A stretch of DNA of 64,000 nucleotides from Candidatus Saccharimonadota bacterium. Lineage in GTDB: Bacteria > Patescibacteriota > Saccharimonadia > Saccharimonadales > Saccharimonadaceae. Shown piece by piece: positions 45,114 to 54,787 of the stretch. How positions within the stretch are numbered: position 1 is the first letter of the stretch; the number at the start of each line of letters is the position of its first letter. Location of the stretch: contig CAJPUO010000004.1 in the NCBI GenBank assembly GCA_905373795.1, forward strand, positions 45,241 through 109,240, given 5' to 3'. The notes beneath the pieces are model-generated. The model was not told the DNA's origin and ran no database searches. It saw only the letters and a list, made by a program, of their open reading frames with translations. Both the position numbers and the translations under genes were made by a program.

Positions 45114-45761
45114 ATGCAGATGGAGCGAGTCGGTTATGACAGGCTAAAGGGAATGCTAGAAAGCTATAGCAATGAACAACCTTATCTAGCAGGATTTTTA
45201 AAAAAAGAAGTAGAATATTGGGAGACTATCGACTCGTTAAGAGACGGAGTACCTAACTGGTCAAAAATACCTGATGAAACCAGACTAAAGCTGGCAAGCT
45301 ACTTTGAATGGAGCTGCCACGCATATTTTCCAGACATAAAAAATCCTGTATACGCGCCAGACCAGGTCGTTGAAGTGCGTAATCCAATAGGACTTTCAGA
45401 AACTTACTCCAAAGAAAAAATTCAAGAAAATTTCTCCGCAATACTAGGTTTAGCCAGCCGAATACCCGAGGAATTCTACCAAGAGGGCGGCTGTTCGTAT
45501 GAACACATAACCGTCGATAGAGATAGCGGGCAGTGGGCTGACGGCACTGATATTTCAGCGGCACTCACCGGGATCTGTGTTGCAGCGGGGCTGCTTGAGT
45601 ACGTAAACGATCCTCCTTCAAGCTACGAAGAATACCAGACTCGGCAAAATCCAACTCTCGTAAGAGCAACACCTGGATTTCGACAGTATATGCGACCATA
45701 TAATGAAGCTATGAAAAGTATGCATAATGAAGAATCCTTGCGACAATACACGGGATCGTAG
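45114..45761 (+). CDS. Hypothetical protein, 215 aa
   Basis: ATG 45114 is chosen because TAAAGGAAGG stands just before it; the reading from 45093 includes that site. The protein is acidic, soluble and mostly helical, without signal peptide or membrane helix. Phrases such as LASYFEWSCHAYFPDIKNP and FSAILGLASRIPEEFYQEGG suggest a globular domain, but I recognise no family. It has a terminator behind it. Confidence 0.7.
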   Translation: MQMERVGYDRLKGMLESYSNEQPYLAGFLKKEVEYWETIDSLRDGVPNWSKIPDETRLKLASYFEWSCHAYFPDIKNPVYAPDQVVEVRNPIGLSETYSKEKIQENFSAILGLASRIPEEFYQEGGCSYEHITVDRDSGQWADGTDISAALTGICVAAGLLEYVNDPPSSYEEYQTRQNPTLVRATPGFRQYMRPYNEAMKSMHNEESLRQYTGS

Positions 45762-45801
45762 CAGAATGCATTTTGGCAACTAAGGTCGACAAATCGACAT
45801 T

Positions 45802-45840
45802 AAAAACCCGCCCCAGCCAAAAAGCAAAGGGGCGGTTTTT
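45802..45840. terminator. Bidirectional terminator
   Basis: AAAACCCGCCCC pairs with GGGGCGGTTTTT. T runs appear on both strands, so it serves the 215-aa gene (plus) and tRNA-Leu (minus). Confidence 0.9.
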
Positions 45841-45856
45841 CCGTCTGAAGCAGCCT

Positions 45857-45943
45857 CTGGTACCGCGGGCCGGACTTGAACCGGCACGAGCAAATGCTCA
45901 CCAGATTTTGAGTCTAGCGCGTCTACCAATTCCGCCACCGCGG
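45857..45943 (-). tRNA. tRNA-Leu (anticodon CAA)
   Basis: Class II tRNA on the minus strand: acceptor GCCGCGG/CCGCGGT, anticodon loop CTCAAAA, long variable arm (GTGAGCATTTGCTCGT), T loop TTCAAGT, discriminator A, encoded CCA. Confidence 0.95.
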
Positions 45944-46050
45944 CACGAGAGAACGCTTCAAACTACGGTAGAGATTGTACCACAACAGCCGCCGGCTAAT
46001 CAAGCGCCGGCTTTTATTTTTTACCGTTTTCGCTTATAATTAAACCAGTT

Positions 46051-47427
46051 ATGAACCCGACGGATGATCAGTCAAACGGTCGAGTGGGCGCACCGCTATC
46101 AGATCATAATCGACCTATCGTGCTACCAACTCGCGATCAAGCGTCGCCGCAGAATACTGCCGCGGCTAATGTTATTCGCGGGCAGCTGGACGCTATTTAC
46201 TCTGGAAAATCGGGCGAGAACACACCGCACACCACGCCAGTTCAGCGTCCAGTCCAACAGCCAAGCCAGCAAACTCTGGAAAAACCTAGGGCTCAATCAG
46301 CGCAAACCAGCTCATCCCAGCCGGATAACAATCCGCAGAATACAGTCCACGCCATGCGCACATCGCCGCCAGATAACCAGCCGGCGCCTCAACCGAATAA
46401 AGATAAGCCGACTGCGCGTCCAGTCCAGCAGCCAATCGACCCGGCACGCACGCAGATCACCAGCGACCAGTGGAAGCAATATCACAGCGCTTGGCAAAAA
46501 TATTACCAAATGTATTACGAGCGGTATTATGCCAATCATTTGACAGCCAAAGAACAAGAATTATCCCGCCTGCAAAAAACTCCCGGTCAAACTTCAGAAA
46601 CGGACGCCGATAATAAACCAGTGGACTTGCAAGCAAACGCCATGAAAGAGCTGCGCCAGCAAATCCAGCAAAAAGTCCGCGACTCCGCTAAAAAGGTTAA
46701 AAAATCCCGCCACTTCATGCCAGCCATGGCAGGCATTACCGTTTTACTAGTATTTATGTTTTTACAATATAACCGGATTATTTTCGGCGCAGTTGCCGCT
46801 TACACCACTCCGGGAGCGATTGATCCGCAAAACATCATCGTCGATGCCTCGACCGATGTAGCGGTTAGTCCCGAGCCGCGCATGATTATCCCGAAAATCA
46901 ACATCGACGCGCCAGTGGTTTACGGCGCCGCCAGCGACACGCAGTCGCAGAACGCCGCCATGCGTAACGGTATCGCGCACTTTTCAATTCCCGGCGCAAA
47001 TGCCGTGCCAGGGCAGGTCGGCAACGCTGTTTTCGCTGCGCACTCCAGCAACGACGCTTTCGCTGCCGGCGATTATAAATTCATCTTCGCCCAGAATGAA
47101 AAACTCGTCAAAGGCGATATTATTTACATGAATTACCAAAGTAAACGCTACACTTATAAAGTCACCTCCACAGAAGTTGTCATGCCAACCGAAGTTTCCA
47201 AAGTCCAGCTAAAGACCAGCAAGCCGATGCTAACGCTCATCAGCTGCGTACCGTTAGGCACTGCCGAAAAAAGACTATTAGTCTTCGCCGAGCAAATCAG
47301 CCCGGATCCAAACGGCGCTCAATTATCCGACAACGCTAGTTCCGACAATTCTAAAAGTTCAGCTTCCGCCGCTATTCCCGGCAAGCCGTCGCCAACGCTT
47401 TTAGAGCGATTATTCGGCGCAAGTTAA
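46051..47427 (+). CDS. Sortase
   Basis: The 458-aa protein has a long Pro/Gln-rich cytosolic N-terminal part (about 1-225), one membrane helix (about 230-250, MAGITVLLVFMFLQYNRII) and an external sortase barrel. Catalytic residues are visible: histidine in AVFAAHSSND, cysteine in LTLISCVPLG, and arginine in AEKRLLVF. The barrel starts at PRMIIPKINIDAPVVYG. It resembles class D/E sortases that attach proteins to the wall or link pilins. No LPXTG-type substrate is obvious next to it. The Q-rich N-terminal extension is unusual for the family. ATG is ten nt after TATAAT. Confidence 0.92.
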   Translation: MNPTDDQSNGRVGAPLSDHNRPIVLPTRDQASPQNTAAANVIRGQLDAIYSGKSGENTPHTTPVQRPVQQPSQQTLEKPRAQSAQTSSSQPDNNPQNTVHAMRTSPPDNQPAPQPNKDKPTARPVQQPIDPARTQITSDQWKQYHSAWQKYYQMYYERYYANHLTAKEQELSRLQKTPGQTSETDADNKPVDLQANAMKELRQQIQQKVRDSAKKVKKSRHFMPAMAGITVLLVFMFLQYNRIIFGAVAAYTTPGAIDPQNIIVDASTDVAVSPEPRMIIPKINIDAPVVYGAASDTQSQNAAMRNGIAHFSIPGANAVPGQVGNAVFAAHSSNDAFAAGDYKFIFAQNEKLVKGDIIYMNYQSKRYTYKVTSTEVVMPTEVSKVQLKTSKPMLTLISCVPLGTAEKRLLVFAEQISPDPNGAQLSDNASSDNSKSSASAAIPGKPSPTLLERLFGAS

Positions 47428-47464
47428 ACTTTTATCCAAGGGAATTTTCCCAGATTATCCCAAT

Positions 47465-48970
47465 CTAAAACCCAAACCAGCCGACCGAGCCGTTGGTCAT
47501 GTTCATCTTGCTTAGAACCAGCTTGCCGGACGCATCAGCAGCCAGCGCATAAACATACCGCTGATTAGACGACAAAACCATGCCCATTTTTTTGTCCGCT
47601 GGCAGTAGCTCGTGAAAATTCGTGCCGTCATATTCTTGGATCGCCGTTTTACCGGAATTTGCCGCCGCCAAGAGGTGAAAATCATCCAGCCATTTTATTT
47701 TCTGGCCGCTGCCCAGCTGGAATTTACTAGACAATGTCAATCTCTCCAAGTCGTAACTCTGCGCCGACGAACCAATTTGCGCCACGATAAACCGTCCGCT
47801 GTTATTCAAAGAAATATCCTCTATACTCCCGTCAAGCTGCAAAGCCTTAGCGGTTTTCAGAAACTTGGCTTGGGCTTCTTTGGAATCGGAAATGTCGCCC
47901 CGGTATATCGTCAATCTTTTACCAGCGCCCAGAGCGACCGTGTCTTTATTAAAATATCCCGAAACCCGAATAATAGGCGATTCGTCAGCCGTGAAAGTTC
48001 TAATCACAAACGGTTTTTTCCAATCCTTTTTCCAAATCCCGGCAATCTTTTTACCCTTGCTAGAATCCGCCGCCACATACGCTAACCGGTCGGTACCGTA
48101 TAATTTGAACGATTCCACGCCTGTTATTATCGGGCTGGAAATCACGGAACTATCGACATTGACATGTCTAAGTTCGCCGCTTTCCTGTAGAACATACAGT
48201 TCATTGCCGCTCGTGCCGACGAAATGCGCTTGCTTAATATCAAAACCAGTTATCGCCGTAATGTCAACGATTTTTTCCGGATTCTCGCGGTCCAGCCGCA
48301 ACCATTGTACATCCTGAGCGCCGTCCTCGCCGCGATAAATATGCTTCACCAGCAGATACCGCGCATCCTTATCCCACTCGTTAACCATAAACGAATGCCC
48401 GTCAGCCGACCAAGCATAGCCGGCCAGTACTTCCGTACTGAGCGCATATTCCTTAAATTTCTCATTATTAGTGTCGCGAATGTCGCCAAATACCGCCACT
48501 GGCGTCTTATCCTTCTGGCCGATTCCCGCTACAAAATTTCCCGCAGGCGACAAATACGCCGCCTGTATATTATCAAAAGTCTTAACCGCAGATGCTGTCC
48601 GCTTGACTGGAATCATTCTGACATAGTCAATGTTAGTTACTGTATTCGATTTTATCTCCAGCGTCTTTTGCCACGGCTCGTAATCATCCAGCTTCATAGA
48701 AAAAGTATGTATCCCAGGCAAAACCGCATGCTTCGCCTGAGTACGGCGGAATTCCATACCATCAACCGACACCATCGCGCTGCCTGGATACGACGTATAT
48801 TGCACCAAGCCAGTTTGTTGCAGCTGGCTGGTGTTTGAACTAAACGTATAGCCAAGCATATTAAACATCAAGAAAATCAGCCCGCTAACCATCGTTACTA
48901 CCATCAGCGTATACACAAATGTCCGGCGAGCAAGCTCTTTAGTACGAGTTTTCTCCTGAGTCATAATCAC
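47465..48970 (-). CDS. PEGA-domain membrane protein with propeller-like repeats
   Basis: The 501-aa protein starts at GTG 48970 five nt after TATAAT (an ATG at 48964 is possible). A membrane helix (about 19-43, TLMVVTMVSGLIFLMFNMLGYTF) is followed by a PEGA domain (YPGSAMVSVDGMEFRRTQAKHAVLPGIHTFSMKLDDYEPWQKTLEI). The rest is a row of beta-rich repeats resembling a WD40/TolB propeller (AYLSPAGNFVAGIG, GYAWSADGHSFMVNEW, IKWLDDFHLLAAA). It is probably exposed on the surface and binds protein or glycan. Confidence 0.85.
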   Translation of the reverse strand: MIMTQEKTRTKELARRTFVYTLMVVTMVSGLIFLMFNMLGYTFSSNTSQLQQTGLVQYTSYPGSAMVSVDGMEFRRTQAKHAVLPGIHTFSMKLDDYEPWQKTLEIKSNTVTNIDYVRMIPVKRTASAVKTFDNIQAAYLSPAGNFVAGIGQKDKTPVAVFGDIRDTNNEKFKEYALSTEVLAGYAWSADGHSFMVNEWDKDARYLLVKHIYRGEDGAQDVQWLRLDRENPEKIVDITAITGFDIKQAHFVGTSGNELYVLQESGELRHVNVDSSVISSPIITGVESFKLYGTDRLAYVAADSSKGKKIAGIWKKDWKKPFVIRTFTADESPIIRVSGYFNKDTVALGAGKRLTIYRGDISDSKEAQAKFLKTAKALQLDGSIEDISLNNSGRFIVAQIGSSAQSYDLERLTLSSKFQLGSGQKIKWLDDFHLLAAANSGKTAIQEYDGTNFHELLPADKKMGMVLSSNQRYVYALAADASGKLVLSKMNMTNGSVGWFGF

Positions 48971-49053
48971 GACAGATTATACCATATTTTTACTCTTGAA
49001 AAAACCTTAGGCACTTTGTAAAATAAAATAGAGAAATAAGCATAGGGGGATTG

Positions 49054-50121
49054 ATGGTAAATAAAAAATATGTCGTAGTCAACGGGCGAGCCTACAGTGG
49101 CACCACCGGTTTGCCGATGGACGATATTAGAGTCGACCCGGCAAAATTGCAATTAAGAAAAAAACCAGAGAACCAGACGGCAGCACGCAGCGCTGCACCG
49201 TCGAATATCCACGCGTCCCACACCCAAAAATCAATCACGCTGAATCGCCGGCACGTTAAGCAGCCGGCAAAAGTCCCGCTCGCTGCCCGGCCGCAAAAAG
49301 TCCGCGCGCCAATTAGCCAAAACGCCGCCATTAATAAGTTCGCGCCAGAATCCGAAAAAACGCTTGAACAGAAAAATGCCCAGCCCGACCGCCCAGCCGA
49401 AACTCATCCGGTAGCTCATCGCGCCAAAGAACATCAAGCCAGTATTAACACGCAGCTGCGCAGAGAACGGCAAACACCGCCGGTTTCGATCATTGAAAGA
49501 GACAAACCTGCCATCGCTAAGCCCGTTGAAGCTGCGACGCCTGCCCAGCGTCCAGCGACCGTAAAAGCCGTAAAAACTGCCAAAGAGCTGAAGAATGACG
49601 CTATCGCCGAAGCGCTAGCCAGAGAAGTCGCCGACACTAAAAAGCACCGCGTCAAGCACCGTCCGAACCGGTTTGCCCGCATAACCAGCATCTTTTCCGC
49701 CGGACTGGCTATCATGCTGCTTGGCGGCTATTTGACCTACCTCAGCATGCCGAATATCTCCATTAAAATGGCAGCCGTACAATCCGGCATCAACGCCAAA
49801 TATCCCGGCTACAAACCAGACGGCTACGCGCTTAACGGCCCGATAAAATTCAAAAGCGGGGAAGTAAGCATGAAATATGCGTACGCCGACGGCAGCTCGG
49901 AATATACGCTAACCCAGCAGAAAAGCAATTGGGATTCGGCAGCAGTTAAGGAATATTTTACAGAAAAATCAAAATCGCCAACCACCACCATGGTTGACGG
50001 CTTGACAATTTACAGCAGCGGCAAAAACGCGGTTTGGGTTAACGGTGGTATTTTATATCAAATCACTGGCAGCGCCAACCTTTCCAACGAGCAGATTCAA
50101 AAAATTGCCACTAGCTTATAG
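49054..50121 (+). CDS. Hypothetical membrane protein with C-terminal DUF4367-like domain
   Basis: The 355-aa protein begins with MVNKKYVVVNGRAYSGTTGLPMDDI. A disordered basic, Ala/Pro/Gln-rich stretch (about 35-205) leads to one membrane helix (about 213-233, ITSIFSAGLAIMLLGGYLTYL). The external domain has YPGYKPDGYALNGPIKFKSGEVSMKYAYADG and VDGLTIYSSGKNAVWVNGGILYQITGSANL, which looks like the DUF4367 fold known from anti-sigma-factor-like proteins. AGGGGG precedes the ATG. It may sense envelope stress, but that is speculation. Confidence 0.75.
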   Translation: MVNKKYVVVNGRAYSGTTGLPMDDIRVDPAKLQLRKKPENQTAARSAAPSNIHASHTQKSITLNRRHVKQPAKVPLAARPQKVRAPISQNAAINKFAPESEKTLEQKNAQPDRPAETHPVAHRAKEHQASINTQLRRERQTPPVSIIERDKPAIAKPVEAATPAQRPATVKAVKTAKELKNDAIAEALAREVADTKKHRVKHRPNRFARITSIFSAGLAIMLLGGYLTYLSMPNISIKMAAVQSGINAKYPGYKPDGYALNGPIKFKSGEVSMKYAYADGSSEYTLTQQKSNWDSAAVKEYFTEKSKSPTTTMVDGLTIYSSGKNAVWVNGGILYQITGSANLSNEQIQKIATSL

Positions 50122-50209
50122 TGGTTCACCGGCGCCCATAAAGCAGTACCACTCTTAGGTAGCAATCCCCGCGTTTACCAGCGCCGCGCGCCCGTGATAT
50201 AATTTACCC

Positions 50210-51679
50210 ATGACTATTAGAACTCGTTTCGCACCCAGTCCAACTGGCTATATGCACGTCGGCGGTATGCGTACCGCGCTATTCGCTTGGCTCATTGCTC
50301 GGCAGTCAAATGGAAAATTCATCCTGCGCATAGAAGATACCGACCAAAAAAGGGAAGTATCTGGCAGCGTAGAGCATATTTATAAATGCCTAGAGTGGCT
50401 CGACCTTATACCAGACGAAGGCCCCGGCAATTTTGGCGGTGAATTTGGACCGTACAAACAGTCAGAGAGACTTGACATTTACCGGAAATATGTGCAAAAA
50501 CTCATTGACGCCGGCCGCGCTTATGCCGATCCGTATACGCCGGAGCAGCTAGACGCTTTTCGCGAAGAAGCCAAAGCCCATAAAAAGCCTTTTTTGTACC
50601 GTGATTACCGTCCGGAAAACCCGCCGACCTGGGATGGCAGCCAGCCGCTGCGCTTTCGTTCAGAGCCGAAAGCTTACACCTGGCACGACGAAGTCATGGG
50701 CGAAATGCACGCCGGCCCAGAGGTAATTGACGATTTTATATTAGTCAAATCCGACGGCTTTCCGACGTACAACTTTGCGCACATTGTCGATGACGCCGAA
50801 ATGGAAATCACCCACATTATCCGCGGGCAAGAGTTCCTTGCCAGCACGCCCAAATATCTTAATCTCTACGATGCGCTGGATATACCTTGGCCGATATTCG
50901 CTTCGGTACCGCCAATCATGAACGAGCAGGGCAATAAGAAATTATCCAAACGCGACGACGCCAAAGATATCCTAGCCTACAGAGAAGAGGGCTATCTGCC
51001 GGACGCCATGCTCAATTTCCTCGCCAGCCTGGGGTGGAACGACGGCACCGAACAGGAGGTTTTCACCAGAGACGAATTGATCGAAAAGTTCAGCCTGAAA
51101 CGCGTCCAAAAATCAGGCGCACGGTTTGACGAAAAACGCTTGTTGTGGCTTAACGGCGCTCATATACGCAATATCCCTGTCGATAAGCTTTACGAGTACG
51201 TGTCGCCACAGGACGATAACTCGCAAAAAGACGGGGGGCAGACTGGTTTCTGGCCAGAATCTGCCTACGCTCCAAACATAACCAAGGAGTACCGCATGAA
51301 AGTGCTGGCTTTAGCGCAAGACCGCCTGAAAATATTTGAAGATTTACGCGGATTTGGCTACTTTTTCGCGGAACCTGAGATTAACCTGGAACTTATTGAT
51401 GGCAATAAACAACTAAAGAAGCTGTCTGACAGCGAGCGGCGCGAATTACTAGAAACCGCCTGCGATGAGCTCGCCAAACTTACCGATTGGACGCCAGAAT
51501 CAATCCAAAACTGCCTAAACGAACTACTGGAAACAACCGGCCAAAAACCCGGCATTCTCTTCAGCCTGACCCGCATTGCCGTCACCTGGGCGCCATTCAG
51601 CCCGCAGCTGAACGATACGCTGGCGTTAATCGGCAAAGAAAAAACCTTGCGCCGGCTGGACGCATATCTTAATAATTAG
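50210..51679 (+). CDS. gltX: Glutamyl-tRNA synthetase
   Basis: The 489-aa class I synthetase charges tRNA-Glu with glutamate. HIGH-type motif: FAPSPTGYMHVGGMRTALFAWL. KMSKS-type motif: NKKLSKRDDAKD. The C-terminal helical anticodon-binding domain is full length. Start is leaderless-type (TATAAT, six nt, ATG). The window has tRNA-Gln(UUG) but no glutaminyl synthetase, so a non-discriminating enzyme working with GatCAB is possible; not decidable here. Confidence 0.97.
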   Translation: MTIRTRFAPSPTGYMHVGGMRTALFAWLIARQSNGKFILRIEDTDQKREVSGSVEHIYKCLEWLDLIPDEGPGNFGGEFGPYKQSERLDIYRKYVQKLIDAGRAYADPYTPEQLDAFREEAKAHKKPFLYRDYRPENPPTWDGSQPLRFRSEPKAYTWHDEVMGEMHAGPEVIDDFILVKSDGFPTYNFAHIVDDAEMEITHIIRGQEFLASTPKYLNLYDALDIPWPIFASVPPIMNEQGNKKLSKRDDAKDILAYREEGYLPDAMLNFLASLGWNDGTEQEVFTRDELIEKFSLKRVQKSGARFDEKRLLWLNGAHIRNIPVDKLYEYVSPQDDNSQKDGGQTGFWPESAYAPNITKEYRMKVLALAQDRLKIFEDLRGFGYFFAEPEINLELIDGNKQLKKLSDSERRELLETACDELAKLTDWTPESIQNCLNELLETTGQKPGILFSLTRIAVTWAPFSPQLNDTLALIGKEKTLRRLDAYLNN

Positions 51680-51758
51680 CCATGGAAAATATGTTAAACA
51701 AGAAACACAGCGGAAACTCGTTATCTGCTCATATTCCATATAATAACCCTTCAATAAT

Positions 51759-52070
51759 TTAATTAATCGAGTGTCCGGGCGTACTTTTTGAGTAAGACTC
51801 TAAAACTTCGTCTGACACGCCTTGTTGCCGCCACTCGGGACTGCGCCGTAGTTGAGATGGTTCACACCTACGCTTCTTCGGTAACGGTCCAAGTTTAACA
51901 GGCTTGGATGACGGTCTTTCCTCCAATGCTGATAACTGCTCTGACGCCAGCCCGCTACGCTCGCCAAGCATAGCTAACGCCGCCAGTTTCAAGCCTCTTA
52001 GTCTCTCAGGACTCATTCTGTTGCCGCCTTCTATATGTAATTCTCCACCTTCCACACGAACAGTTGCCAT
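51759..52070 (-). CDS. Hypothetical protein, 103 aa
   Basis: AAGGAGGGATTT precedes ATG 52070. After a short beta-like N-terminus (ATVRVEGGELHIEGG) comes a helical region (SPERLRGLKLAALAMLGERSGLASEQLSALEE), then a basic tail with KKRRCEPSQLRRSPEW. No recognised family. It lies convergent to gltX and divergent from the DUF3048 gene, with the promoters of both in the 100-bp gap. Confidence 0.65.
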   Translation of the reverse strand: MATVRVEGGELHIEGGNRMSPERLRGLKLAALAMLGERSGLASEQLSALEERPSSKPVKLGPLPKKRRCEPSQLRRSPEWRQQGVSDEVLESYSKSTPGHSIN

Positions 52071-52170
52071 AAATCCCTCCTTAGTTATCTATCAATCATA
52101 CTATAAAATCGGCACGCCTCAAACCATAACCGGTAGCTATTTTCCATCATGCTTGTGCTATAATATTGCC

Positions 52171-53262
52171 ATGGAAGTGAAGAAGCCCCGGTCAGAGACG
52201 CCAAAAGAAAAATCGTCGTTTAAGAAGTGGTTTAAGAAACATTTGGCGGCGATTGTGCTGGTCGTAGCTGCCAGTGTTATTGCTGCCGTTTTTATCATCG
52301 CCGTCAATGCTGTTAAATACGATGAAAATCTTCCCACCATATCCACCAAGCGTAAGCCAGAGCCTGTAAAATATTATTCGCCGCTGACAGGATTGCCAGT
52401 TGCCGATGAGGCCGCCACCAAGCTGCCCGTGACTGGCATCATGATCGAGAACAGCCCTGAATCCAGGCCGCAGTCGGGCCTGAAGAATGCCGGCGTAGTA
52501 TATGAAGCCGTCGCCGAGGGCGGTATCACCAGGTTTATGGCGTTATATCAAGGCGCAAAGCCAGCTCTAATCGGACCGGTTCGCAGTTTGCGCATATATT
52601 ACCTGAACTGGGCGGCAGCTTATCAAGCCTCCATCGCCCACGTCGGCGGCAGTCCTAATGCCCTCGCTCAAGCCAGAAGCGGCGGCTACCGCGACATCGA
52701 CCAGTTCTTTAACGGCGGCTCGTATTGGCGCGCAAGCGACCGCCAGGCGCCGCACAACGTGTACACCTCCGGCGAAAAACTTGACCAGCTAAACAATGCT
52801 AAAAAATATACCCAATCAGATTTCACCAGCTTCTCCCGCACCGACGGCAAGCCAGCTGCCAAACCAAACGCCACTACCATCAATGTCAACTTTAGCAGCA
52901 GCCCGTTCAATACATCATACGCGTATGACAAGGCTTCTAACTCGTACATCAGAAGTCTGGCTGGCGGTGCCCATCACGACCGCGAAGGCGGGCAAATTTC
53001 ACCAAACGTCGTCGTCGCTCTGGAAGTCGGCGTAGAGGCGCGGGCGCAGAATTCCGACGGTTATGAAGACGTAAAAACCATCGGCAGCGGCAAAGCGTAT
53101 ATTTTCCAAAACGGCACAGTAACTACTGCGGCCTGGAGTAAAGACGACGTTACTTCGCCATTAAAACTGCAAGATTCGAAAGGAAAGAATATCGCGCTTA
53201 ACCGCGGCCAAACTTGGATAGCAGCTTTCACGCCCGGGCGGGGAAGTATCGCATGGCAGTAA
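52171..53262 (+). CDS. DUF3048-family (YerB-like) surface protein
   Basis: I start at ATG 52171, six nt after TATAAT; the longer frame from 51904 runs antisense through another gene. The 363-aa protein has a basic N-terminus, one membrane helix (about 29-50, IVLVVAASVIAAVFIIAVNAV) and an external domain with SPLTGLPVADEAATKLPVTGIMIENSPESRPQSGLKNAGVVYEAVAEGGITRFMALY, the DUF3048 core, followed by IGPVRSLR. Such YerB-like proteins are of unknown function. It overlaps the next gene, a histidine kinase, by 10 nt, so it may be part of that sensor system. Confidence 0.88.
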   Translation: MEVKKPRSETPKEKSSFKKWFKKHLAAIVLVVAASVIAAVFIIAVNAVKYDENLPTISTKRKPEPVKYYSPLTGLPVADEAATKLPVTGIMIENSPESRPQSGLKNAGVVYEAVAEGGITRFMALYQGAKPALIGPVRSLRIYYLNWAAAYQASIAHVGGSPNALAQARSGGYRDIDQFFNGGSYWRASDRQAPHNVYTSGEKLDQLNNAKKYTQSDFTSFSRTDGKPAAKPNATTINVNFSSSPFNTSYAYDKASNSYIRSLAGGAHHDREGGQISPNVVVALEVGVEARAQNSDGYEDVKTIGSGKAYIFQNGTVTTAAWSKDDVTSPLKLQDSKGKNIALNRGQTWIAAFTPGRGSIAWQ

Positions 53263-54779
53263 GCCAGAGCGCAGAGCCTTTGCGCGGCTATCGGCAATAT
53301 TACTATAAGAAAATTATCGGCGTGTTTGCCTTGGTATTGTTAAATACGCTGCTGGCTTTGGGAATTATACTGGCAGCAACCGGCGCAGCACCGATAGACA
53401 AGCCAAACTTTTGGCTCATTATTTTAGTGATTTTTATTATAGAGACTGCGTCATTTGCGGCAGCTATGAAAGTTATCGCCGAACCGCTCTGCCAAATCTT
53501 AGCCGCTTTATCCCATAAAACTGGCGCACCGTCCAGCGAAACGCCGCCCGACATTAACGATAAGCGCTATGAAAAATCCGGCTTCAAAGCCGTACTGCAG
53601 ATCATCTACGACAAACCGACGACGATACCGGCAAATCATCACGTCGGATCAGAAAACTCCTTTTTAATCCAATCGCTTAATCGCACCAGCTGCGGCATCG
53701 CTATCTTTAATAGTAAAAAACAAATTATCTTCGCCAATTCTGCCGCGCCGATCGCCCGGGGAATTGACGGCAAGGATTATTTGGCGCTGGAATTCCTAAA
53801 CGAACCGTCGATTTCCGAATGGCTTGACGAAATAAGCAATAAGGAAACCAAAGCCGAGCAGCGCTGGTACCGCATCGCCACCAATCCTGAAGTTGTTAAA
53901 ACTACTAAAATTTACGACATCGTGGCATCGTTTGAAAAAGGCGCAGAAGGGGAGACGGTTGTTTTTCTCATCGACAAATCTAGCCGGTACGTGCCGGAAG
54001 AAGAAGATTTGAATTTTATCTCCTTCGCCGCACACGAGCTGCGCGGACCGATTACAGTGATTCGCGGATATTTGGATATCATCGCCGACGAGTTTGCCGA
54101 CCGGCTGCACGGCGACGAGGCTCAGCTAATGGACAGGCTAATCGTCTCAGCCAACCGGCTGTCCAGCTACATTGATAATATCCTAAACGTATCGCGATTT
54201 GACCGGCATCATCTGAAAGTCCATCTTTTAGAAGACACAATTCATGACATTTACGACTCAATCGCCGACGACATGCAGCTACGCGCAGCGACCCAGCACC
54301 GCTTGTTAAATGTCGCTATTCCAAACGATCTGCCGACCGTGGCAGCAGACCGCGGCAGCATTAGCGAAGTAATCAGCAATCTCATCGATAACGCCATAAA
54401 ATATAGTTTTGAAGGCGGTGTTATTAGCGTCACCGCCGAGAGAAGAGGCGACTTTATAGAGGTTTCTGTCGCCGACAATGGTATCGGCATGCCCGCCAAC
54501 GTCGTCAATAATTTATTCCACAAATTTTACCGCTCGCACCGATCGCGCGAAGCAGTCGCTGGTACTGGCATCGGACTATATATCTGTAAAGCCTTCGTCG
54601 AATCGCACGGCGGCTCCATTACTGCTCGCTCCCGCGAAAACGAAGGCTCGGTTTTCTCGTTCACCTTGCCAATTTACGCCACTGTCAAAGATAAATTATT
54701 AGAAGACGGCCAATTAAATAATCAATTGATCAGAAAGGGCGGCGGTTGGATTAAAAATCACGCCATGTACAGAGATTAG
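53253..54779 (+). CDS. Sensor histidine kinase
   Basis: The 508-aa kinase starts at ATG 53253 inside the end of the DUF3048 gene. Two membrane helices (about 20-42 and 48-70) have almost no loop between them. A PAS-like region (about 135-240, SCGIAIFNSKKQIIFANSAAPIARGIDGKDYLALE) is followed by HisKA with AAHELRGPITVIRGYL (H261) and an ATPase domain with NLIDNAIKYS, VADNGIGMP and GTGIGLYICK. The partner is the single-domain regulator 8 nt downstream. Sensing is probably through the DUF3048 protein or intracellular PAS. Confidence 0.93.
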   Translation: MAVSQSAEPLRGYRQYYYKKIIGVFALVLLNTLLALGIILAATGAAPIDKPNFWLIILVIFIIETASFAAAMKVIAEPLCQILAALSHKTGAPSSETPPDINDKRYEKSGFKAVLQIIYDKPTTIPANHHVGSENSFLIQSLNRTSCGIAIFNSKKQIIFANSAAPIARGIDGKDYLALEFLNEPSISEWLDEISNKETKAEQRWYRIATNPEVVKTTKIYDIVASFEKGAEGETVVFLIDKSSRYVPEEEDLNFISFAAHELRGPITVIRGYLDIIADEFADRLHGDEAQLMDRLIVSANRLSSYIDNILNVSRFDRHHLKVHLLEDTIHDIYDSIADDMQLRAATQHRLLNVAIPNDLPTVAADRGSISEVISNLIDNAIKYSFEGGVISVTAERRGDFIEVSVADNGIGMPANVVNNLFHKFYRSHRSREAVAGTGIGLYICKAFVESHGGSITARSRENEGSVFSFTLPIYATVKDKLLEDGQLNNQLIRKGGGWIKNHAMYRD

Positions 54780-54787
54780 GAGGGAAT

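Noticed and set aside
51904..52170. Extended N-terminus of the DUF3048 protein
   Set aside because: It is antisense to the 103-aa gene and lacks domain features; TATAAT six nt before ATG 52171 decides the start.
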